The notes under the pieces: model-generated
The model's input: only the letters and a program-made list of their open reading frames with translations
Databases searched by the model: none
Told to the model about the DNA's origin: nothing
Origin: Streptomyces nitrosporeus
GTDB lineage: Bacteria > Actinomycetota > Actinomycetes > Streptomycetales > Streptomycetaceae
DNA: 64,000 nt
Assembly: GCF_008704555.1 (NCBI RefSeq)
Contig: NZ_CP023702.1
Location: forward strand, 3,224,001 to 3,288,000
Direction: 5' to 3'
Shown: positions 63,408 through 64,000 of the stretch, piece after piece
How positions within the stretch are numbered: position 1 is the stretch's first letter
Layout of the letters: every line of letters begins with the position of its first letter
Program-made: the position numbers and the translations under genes

Positions 63408-64000
63408 TCAGGAGGTTCTGACCGTGATGGCGCCGTTGCTGGTCTTCAGGCCCAGCCGGTACCTGCCCGCCGGGTCGCTGGTGACGCCGATGTCCTCCCC
63501 GCCGTTGTTCGAGTCGGCGGCCACCTGGTAGCTGCCGGGCGGCACGGTCAGGGTGATGTCCCCGTTGGACGTGGTGGCCCGTACGTTCTGCGGGGTGGCG
63601 GGGGTGAGGTCGATCGCGCCGTTGGAGGTCTGCGCCTGGATCTCGCCGCCCTTGATGTCCCGTCCGGTGATCCGGCCGTTCGACGTCCGTACGTCCACCG
63701 CGCCCGAGACGCCCTCCATCTCGATCCGTCCCGAGCTCGTGGCCACCTTCACCGCGCCTACCCCGGCCAGATGGACCGCTCCGCTCGACACCTGCCCGCT
63801 GACCGCGATCCCGGCGGGTACGTCCACGGTGTAGTTGACCGAGCAACGGCTGTCGCCGTCACAGCCCTTGAGGACGAGGACACCGCCCTCGATCCGGTGC
63901 GTGGGGTCCTCGGGACGGTCGCCCCAGTACTCCAGCTTGCGGTGCAGGGACAGCTTCCCGCCGCCCTCGGTGCCGTTCAGGGTGACGCCGCCCGACCCGT
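63408..64000 (-). CDS. DUF4097-family beta-repeat protein, 5' end outside the window
   Basis: About 197 C-terminal residues are visible; the gene runs off the right edge. DUF4097/DUF4098 adhesin-like beta-solenoid with repeated TSNGxI units: VKVATSSGRIEMEGV, VDVRTSNGRITGRDI, IQAQTSNGAIDLTPA, VRATTSNGDITLTVP and LKTSNGAITVRTS at the C-terminus. Usually cell-surface or secreted; role unknown. A ribosome or signal sequence cannot be judged here. Confidence 0.85.
   Translation of the reverse strand, partial: GSGGVTLNGTEGGGKLSLHRKLEYWGDRPEDPTHRIEGGVLVLKGCDGDSRCSVNYTVDVPAGIAVSGQVSSGAVHLAGVGAVKVATSSGRIEMEGVSGAVDVRTSNGRITGRDIKGGEIQAQTSNGAIDLTPATPQNVRATTSNGDITLTVPPGSYQVAADSNNGGEDIGVTSDPAGRYRLGLKTSNGAITVRTS

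Overview
This is about 64 kb of very GC-rich DNA with strong third-position G/C in the real reading frames, frequent GTG/TTG starts, many leaderless promoters, a cvn-type conservon with paired cytochrome P450s, XRE-DUF397 regulator pairs and a DasR-type operator. All of this points to a Streptomyces chromosome. From memory, and unchecked, the order DtxR regulator - SIS protein - pdxH - citrate synthase-like gene - acyl-CoA cluster - serC resembles the S. coelicolor SCO4394 to SCO4366 region.

Left part (1-9,010): a partial alpha/beta hydrolase whose nucleophile Ser is Gly; a DtxR/IdeR iron regulator divergent from a NagS-like SIS-domain protein that has a DasR dre-like site; a PAS/GAF sensor; a tiny transcription unit with a near-perfect anti-16S Shine-Dalgarno and one or two short ORFs (4,931-5,160); pdxH; a citrate synthase-like protein; and a winged-helix/zinc-ribbon protein.

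Acyl-CoA catabolic cluster (9,036-22,084, minus strand): a TetR regulator, enoyl-CoA hydratase, acyl-CoA ligase, acyl-CoA dehydrogenase, biotin-dependent carboxylase alpha and beta, an AtuA-like protein and a TIGR03084-like protein. The set matches an Atu/Liu-type pathway, in which an acid is activated, desaturated, carboxylated and hydrated. Nearly identical palindromic sites sit at both promoters and probably bind the cluster's TetR protein. The cluster is split by a 2.5-kb island holding HicAB, several gene remnants, a DUF302 gene and a decayed second copy of the ligase 3' end.

Middle (22,293-39,788): an orphan RHH antitoxin with a wrecked VapC, a 55-residue small protein, a DMT exporter, a LysR regulator, a 953-residue FAD/Fe-S oxidoreductase, an LCP cell-wall protein, a six-gene conservon (ATPase, roadblock, DUF742, GTPase, CYP157-like, CYP154-like), serC, Uma2, a methyltransferase, a GNAT and a PPOX flavoprotein.

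Right part (39,922-64,000): mostly accessory single genes: a beta-propeller protein, two SGNH hydrolases, a VanJ-like membrane phosphatase, a tyrosine phosphatase, an aminoglycoside phosphotransferase, LysR plus DMT exporter, TetR, a second winged-helix protein, an XRE-DUF397 locus, VOC/WYL, a GNAT, glutaminase, an SDR under a MerR-type promoter, a lipoprotein, an SdpI-like protein, hemerythrin, and a TetR/DUF1772 divergon that has lost both 5' ends. It ends with an ABC exporter, a minisatellite feeding into the promoter of a CsoR-family (Cys-only, CstR-like) repressor, and a partial DUF4097 protein. No rRNA, tRNA, CRISPR array or intact transposase was found. All functions were read from sequence motifs and family knowledge without database searches.
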